A stretch of DNA of 55,228 bases from Oscillatoriales cyanobacterium (GTDB lineage Bacteria > Cyanobacteriota > Cyanobacteriia > Cyanobacteriales > Microcoleaceae): positions 1 to 55,228 of the forward strand of contig REAP01000088.1 in NCBI GenBank assembly GCA_004294385.1, written 5' to 3'. The stretch's first letter is position 1; each line of letters opens with the position of its first letter. The notes under the pieces were generated by a model that had not been told where the DNA came from, did no database searches, and saw nothing but the letters and a program-made list of their open reading frames with translations. This document shows, in pieces, positions 51,812 through 55,228 of this stretch. The translations under genes were made by a program, and so were the position numbers.

Positions 51812-52600
51812 ATGCCATCTCCCTTTCCCGGTATGGACCCATATTTAGAGCATCACGAACTCTGGCCCGCCCTACACCACTGGCTAATTATTGAAATTGC
51901 CAGGTTTTTATCTCCCCAACTGCGTCCTAAGTATTTAGTGTCGGTCGAAGTAAGAATGTATGAAACGGCTGACGATGATTTATCAATTGGCATTCCTGAC
52001 GTAAATGTAATCCAGCAGCCAACTGCCACCGAATTAATCACATCAAACGTAGCAGTTGCAGTGCGGCCAACACAACCATTAACAGTAACTATTCCCATGC
52101 CATACACGGTTAGGGAAGGCTATTTAGAAATTAGAGAAAGGGGGGGTAAAGAATTAATCACACTTATTGAAGTCCTCTCGCCTACAAATAAGCGAACAGG
52201 CAAAGGACGACAAATGTACGAAAAAAAACGAGAAGAAATTTTAGGGAGTCGCACCAATTTAATTGAAATAGATTTATTGCGGCGCGGTCGAAAAATGCCA
52301 ATTATTGGCAATGATGTTGAAAGCGATTATCGAGTTTTGGTGTGTCGGGGAAATCGCCGTCCTAAAGCAGATTTGTATGCTTTTAATGTGCAGAACTCGA
52401 TGCCTGCAATTCCTCTGCCATTGCGATCGGGCGACATCGAACCTATAATCAATTTACAGGAATTATTTACTCAAATTTACGACATCGCAAGTTACGACCT
52501 CAAAATAGATTATCGCAACTGGGAAGTCATACCAGCACTGTCAGAGGCTGATACAATTTGGGCAGATGGCTTGTTGCGCGATCGGGGATTGCGAGAATAA
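51812..52600 (+). CDS. DUF4058 family protein
   Basis: 262 residues. Starts with the family signature PSPFPGMDPYLEHHELWPALH, followed by LSPQLRPKYLVSVEVRMY, YLEIRERGGKELITLIEVLS (PTNKRTG), EIDLLRRG and PIPLPLRSGDIEPIINLQEL. DUF4058 proteins are multiplied in cyanobacterial genomes and have no known biochemistry; the E-x-L-S-P-T-NK pattern recalls the restriction-endonuclease-like core. Soluble. It precedes hicBA by 41 bp on the same strand and could share a transcript. Confidence 0.9.
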   Translation: MPSPFPGMDPYLEHHELWPALHHWLIIEIARFLSPQLRPKYLVSVEVRMYETADDDLSIGIPDVNVIQQPTATELITSNVAVAVRPTQPLTVTIPMPYTVREGYLEIRERGGKELITLIEVLSPTNKRTGKGRQMYEKKREEILGSRTNLIEIDLLRRGRKMPIIGNDVESDYRVLVCRGNRRPKADLYAFNVQNSMPAIPLPLRSGDIEPIINLQELFTQIYDIASYDLKIDYRNWEVIPALSEADTIWADGLLRDRGLRE

Positions 52601-52641
52601 TTTAGCGTGCAGTCATTTTTGATTTAACCTACAGGAAAAAA

Positions 52642-52884
52642 ATGATTCAGAAATACTTTGAAAACGCAATGCAGGCTGCACATTACGAAATACTTGAAGA
52701 TAATGAAGGCTTTTACGGGTCAATTCCCGCTGCTACTGGAGTATGGGCAACAGGCAGTACCCTAGAAGAATGCCGATCGGAATTATTAGAAGTGCTAGAA
52801 GAATGGGTGTTGCTTGGCATTGCGATGGGTCACGAGTTGCCAGAATTTGATGGTGCTATTTTGAAAGTGGAGTCTGTTGCCTAA
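52642..52884 (+). CDS. hicB: HicB family antitoxin
   Basis: 80 residues. A degraded RNase-H-like HicB fold: AHYEILEDNEGFYGSIPAAT, GVWATGSTLEECRSELLEVL, EEWVLLGIAM. It neutralises HicA and commonly represses its own promoter. No C-terminal HTH or ribbon is apparent, so regulation might be weak or by another factor. Its TAA overlaps the ATG of hicA by one base, giving tight coupling. Antitoxin-first order is common in cyanobacteria. Confidence 0.85.
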   Translation: MIQKYFENAMQAAHYEILEDNEGFYGSIPAATGVWATGSTLEECRSELLEVLEEWVLLGIAMGHELPEFDGAILKVESVA

Positions 52885-53102
52885 TGCCAGTTTTTGGTTC
52901 AATTTCCCGCCGGGATTTGATTGCTGCATTCAGGGCTGCTGGTTTTGACGGCCCATTTTCAGGTGGAAAACACCAGTTTATGCAGCGGGATGGTTTGCGA
53001 GTTCGCATTCCGAATCCGCATCAGGAAGACATCAGCAGAAATTTGCTCAGGCGAATTTTGATGCAGGCAAATATTTCACAAAATGAATGGGAAAATTTGT
53101 AG
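52884..53102 (+). CDS. hicA: HicA family mRNA-interferase toxin
   Basis: 72 residues. Double-stranded RNA-binding-like fold: SISRRDLIAAFRAAGFDGPF, SGGKHQFMQRDGLRVRIPNP, HQEDISRNLLRRILMQANIS. The catalytic His is in GGKHQFM, the HicA signature. Cleaves mRNA and blocks translation when HicB is lost. The catalytic site appears intact, so the pair may be functional. Confidence 0.88.
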   Translation: MPVFGSISRRDLIAAFRAAGFDGPFSGGKHQFMQRDGLRVRIPNPHQEDISRNLLRRILMQANISQNEWENL

Positions 53103-53113
53103 TGATTTTGCAA

Positions 53114-53368
53114 TCAATGACCTACCTGAGCTTGCTGTTGTCGTAGTTTCTCCCGCAACCTTTGAAACATTACATCAGCATCGATGACATCTCCTCGATC
53201 CGCCGCATCAATTCCGATCAGCACTTCTTGCTGGAGTTCCTTAAACCGCCCTTTATAGATATGCTCCCACTCATCAGCATCCAAAAACTCGATGAACGCT
53301 AATACTTCTTGTTGTTTTTCAGGTGGCAAGACCCGTACCTTATCGATGATAGCTTCTTCGACAGTCAT
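53114..53368 (-). CDS. DUF2281-like putative antitoxin
   Basis: 84 residues. The N-terminus has IDKVRVLPPEKQQEVLAFIE (DUF2281/VapB-like segment), and the C-terminus IGIDAADRGDVIDADVMFQR, LREKLRQQQAQ resembles ParD-type antitoxin tails. No toxin ORF is adjacent, so it may be orphan or act with a remote partner. Convergent with hicA, 11 bp apart. Part of the small toxin-antitoxin island at 51.8-53.4 kb. Confidence 0.6.
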   Translation of the reverse strand: MTVEEAIIDKVRVLPPEKQQEVLAFIEFLDADEWEHIYKGRFKELQQEVLIGIDAADRGDVIDADVMFQRLREKLRQQQAQVGH

Positions 53369-53402
53369 TTTTTTTGCTCCTAGCGACTCTTTGACTTCTA
53401 CG

Positions 53403-54101
53403 CTAAAGATCTGGATTTTGCATCAACCGTTGCTTCAAACGCGCCGGATCTCCCCGATCGACCACTTGACCCTTTTCCAACAAAAAAGCCCCATCACAAT
53501 AATTTAACTCATCCAAACGGTGAGTCACCCACAAAGCCGTAATTCCCCGATTTTTCACCAACCGTTGCACCGCCGCCACCAAATCCAACTGAGAATCAGG
53601 ATCTAACAAAGCCGTCGGTTCATCTAATAATAGAATTTCACAGTGACGCGCGATCGCACCAGCAAGCGCAATTCGCTGCTTCTGGCCACCACTCAAAGCA
53701 TAAATCGGCCGCCGCTCCAAATCCAGCAAATTCACAGCCTCCAAAGCCTCAGCCACCCTCTGGCGCACCTGAAAATTAGAAAGCTTTTCCTCCACCAAAC
53801 CAAAAGCCACATCGGCACCCACCGTCGGCATCACCAATTGGTGATCCGGGTTTTGGAACACAAAACCCACCCGCCCAGCCAGATCAACTTCCCCCGACTG
53901 GGGGTGCAGCAGCCCAGCCATCAGCCTCAGCAGCGTAGATTTGCCACTACCGTTAGTACCCAAAAGCATCCAAAACTCGCCCTTGGGTACATCGAGAGAG
54001 CAATTTTGCAAAACGCGATCGCCCGACGGCCAGCAAAAACCCAAATCCCGCACAGCAACCGCCGGCTGACTCATATCGCCACCAACACCCCCAGCCCTCA
54101 T
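53403..54101 (-). CDS. ECF-type ABC transporter ATPase (CbiO/EcfA-like)
   Basis: 232 residues. Walker A GTNGSGKSTLLRLM (~48), Q loop FVFQNPDHQLV, signature ALSGGQKQRIALA (~135), Walker B EILLLDEPTALLDPDS (~155), and switch His VTHRLDEL. The Q-loop sequence QNPDHQLVMPTV is typical of energy-coupling-factor ATPases for cobalt, nickel or vitamins. EcfT and an S component are not in view. The ATG at 54101 overlaps the upstream gene stop by ATGA, suggesting coupling; an internal Met at 54074 (MSQPAVAVRDL) fits the domain start better and may be real. Confidence 0.88.
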   Translation of the reverse strand: MRAGGVGGDMSQPAVAVRDLGFCWPSGDRVLQNCSLDVPKGEFWMLLGTNGSGKSTLLRLMAGLLHPQSGEVDLAGRVGFVFQNPDHQLVMPTVGADVAFGLVEEKLSNFQVRQRVAEALEAVNLLDLERRPIYALSGGQKQRIALAGAIARHCEILLLDEPTALLDPDSQLDLVAAVQRLVKNRGITALWVTHRLDELNYCDGAFLLEKGQVVDRGDPARLKQRLMQNPDL

Positions 54102-54370
54102 TCTGCTACAGCCATCGAGACAAAACCTGGAGATCTTCCTGTAGATGAAGCCCCTGATTTCTCAGAAATCACCACCCCAGAAATCTCGCTGCTAAGTACA
54201 GCCACCTTTTTCTCAGGATTTTTCTCACAGGTGAGTTCCAAAATGTGCGGTTGGGAGTTACGAATCGCCTCTACAACCTGCTGGTAAACAGCCTCAGCGT
54301 CCTCCGCCGACTTCCGCTGCACCGAAAGCGATACAGGCGTGTTCTTCACAATCATGTCAATGCTGAACAT
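54098..54370 (-). CDS. UPF0367 family protein
   Basis: 90 residues. MFSIDMIVKNTPVSLSVQRK, DAEAVYQQVVEAIRNSQPHI, LELTCEKNPEKKVAVLSSEI and VVISEKSG match UPF0367, a small family of cyanobacteria with unknown function. The C-terminal ~20 residues (ASSTGRSPGFVSMAVAE) are a flexible extension. It overlaps the ECF ATPase gene by 4 nt, so the two are probably one operon. Confidence 0.85.
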   Translation of the reverse strand: MFSIDMIVKNTPVSLSVQRKSAEDAEAVYQQVVEAIRNSQPHILELTCEKNPEKKVAVLSSEISGVVISEKSGASSTGRSPGFVSMAVAE

Positions 54371-54898
54371 ATAGTCTTAACAATCTAAGTTTGGAGCTCT
54401 CTCCTAAGTATATATAGTAGAAGTCCCCATATCTAGTTGAGGAAAAGGGGGAGAATTGGGAGATGGGGAGATGGGGAGAGAAGATCTGGAAAAATCTTTA
54501 ACTACCAGCCGGGAAGTCTAAGGGTATATTCAGAGGGGGATGAATCTGAGCGCAGCGCTCAGTACCCCCGAATGAATTACCGCAGGGATGTCCAGAAGCG
54601 TCGGATGGAGGAAGGGAAGCCGACAATTATGCTTGTACACCCCTTAATGCTCTGGAAATACTCTGATACTATATTAGTCAAGTGGGGGTGGAACTACCTC
54701 ACTATAAAAAGCCTTTGAAAAAAAGGAAAAAGAAGCCTGCGGTCTAACTGTAAAAGAATTACCCCTATAATCGTGATTACGGTAAAGAAAAGTAAAGTCT
54801 GTTCATAATCCATCTCATTTTCTGCTAAGCAGCAAGACTTGGAAAATATAGAATAGAACCTTGTCCGTCGTAATTATATCTATTTGGAGATTTGGGTA
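54371..54898 (+). promoter_or_regulatory. 528-bp region upstream of psbD
   Basis: The left part has GGGGAGATGGG units (54445-54480). The right part should carry the psbD promoter and leader: a candidate -10 TATAGAAT lies at 54847-54854 and a ribosome site GGAGA at 54886-54890. No convincing -35 was seen, so the promoter call is weak. No gene supported. Confidence 0.45.
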
Positions 54899-55228
54899 AT
54901 GACAATTGCAGTCGGACGCGCCCAGAACGAACAAGGCATCTTTGATGTACTTGACGACTGGCTAAAACGCGATCGTTTCGTCTTCGTAGGCTGGTCTGGC
55001 ATCCTGCTATTCCCCTGCGCTTACATGGCCATCGGTGGCTGGTTGACCGGCACCACCTTCGTTACATCCTGGTACACCCACGGTTTGGCAAGCTCCTACC
55101 TCGAAGGAGCCAACTTCCTCACCGTAGCCGTCTCCACCCCAGCCAACAGCCTCGGACACTCCCTGCTGTTCCTGTGGGGCCCCGAAGCACAGTGGGACTT
55201 CACCCGCTGGTTCCAACTCGGTGGCCTG
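54899..55228 (+). CDS. psbD: Photosystem II D2 protein, partial (C-terminus beyond the window)
   Basis: 110 codons without a stop: MTIAVGRAQNEQGIFDVLDD, WLKRDRFVFVGWSGILLFPC, AYMAIGGWLTGTTFVTSWYT, HGLASSYLEGANFLTVAVST, PANSLGHSLLFLWGPEAQWD. This is the highly conserved start of D2, which with D1 holds the P680 chlorophylls and quinone QA. GGAGA 8 nt upstream supports the ATG at 54899. In cyanobacteria psbC often overlaps the psbD end; it would lie just beyond the window. Cut by the edge, not by mutation. Confidence 0.97.
   Translation, partial: MTIAVGRAQNEQGIFDVLDDWLKRDRFVFVGWSGILLFPCAYMAIGGWLTGTTFVTSWYTHGLASSYLEGANFLTVAVSTPANSLGHSLLFLWGPEAQWDFTRWFQLGGL

Noticed and set aside
54437..54718. 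93-codon open frame upstream of psbD
   Set aside because: Begins in a GGGGAGATGGG repeat and has erratic composition; no homologous pattern.

Overview
The window comes from a filamentous cyanobacterium, most likely in or near the Microcoleus/Oscillatoria group. Evidence: frequent GCGATCGC (HIP1) octamers, a circadian SasA kinase, GUN4, Pam68, DUF760, DUF3181 and UPF0367 proteins, the start of psbD (photosystem II D2), and many heptanucleotide tandem repeats and short interspersed hairpin repeats between genes. Genus is inference; the phylum is secure.

Layout. 1-5.1 kb: a broken S8 protease, a PqqD-like/M50 membrane protease, a PEP-CTERM surface protein, tRNA-Leu(CAG) and a SpoU-type RNA methyltransferase. 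5.4-10.7 kb: a group 2 sigma factor with a structured leader, DUF760 protein, MutT, SasA and a DUF2079 membrane protein. 11-15.1 kb: a full-length TnpB, a GT4 glycosyltransferase and an MFS transporter. 15.4-20.8 kb: tRNA-Arg(ACG), MoaC, small membrane and DUF3181 proteins, a decayed stretch with a MazF/PemK remnant, DAHP synthase, Pam68, ribosomal protein S15 and RuvA. 21-25.7 kb: a large AAA-like protein with an unidentified C-terminal half, then 1.5 kb of relic DNA and an orphan gene. 25.8-27.3 kb: GUN4 and a methyltransferase-like protein. 27.4-36.8 kb: a surface-polysaccharide region (GT-C-like membrane protein, Wzc-type chain-length/BY-kinase protein, VanX-type dipeptidase, nucleotidyltransferase, coiled-coil protein, GT2-GT4 fusion). 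37-45 kb: RNase E and a radical-SAM protein, with two decayed TnpB elements where the 5' part of rnhB should be. 45.6-51.3 kb: a hybrid histidine kinase, an unusual 915-residue protein with four copies of one module around a beta-propeller, and an Xre regulator. 51.4-53.4 kb: DUF4058, HicBA and a DUF2281-like antitoxin candidate. 53.4-55.2 kb: an ECF-type ATPase, UPF0367 and psbD running off the edge.

Most genes are chromosomal housekeeping or photosynthesis genes. The unusual content lies in the repeats and the decay. Two related elements of 216 and 162 bp with inverted ends each sit inside a different hairpin repeat with 7-8 bp direct duplications, which is direct evidence of past mobility. 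The rne-rnhB operon has been broken by TnpB elements, one of which has lost its third RuvC motif. A solo TnpB-type right end survives near 24.1 kb. The four-module propeller protein is the best candidate for an undescribed protein architecture.
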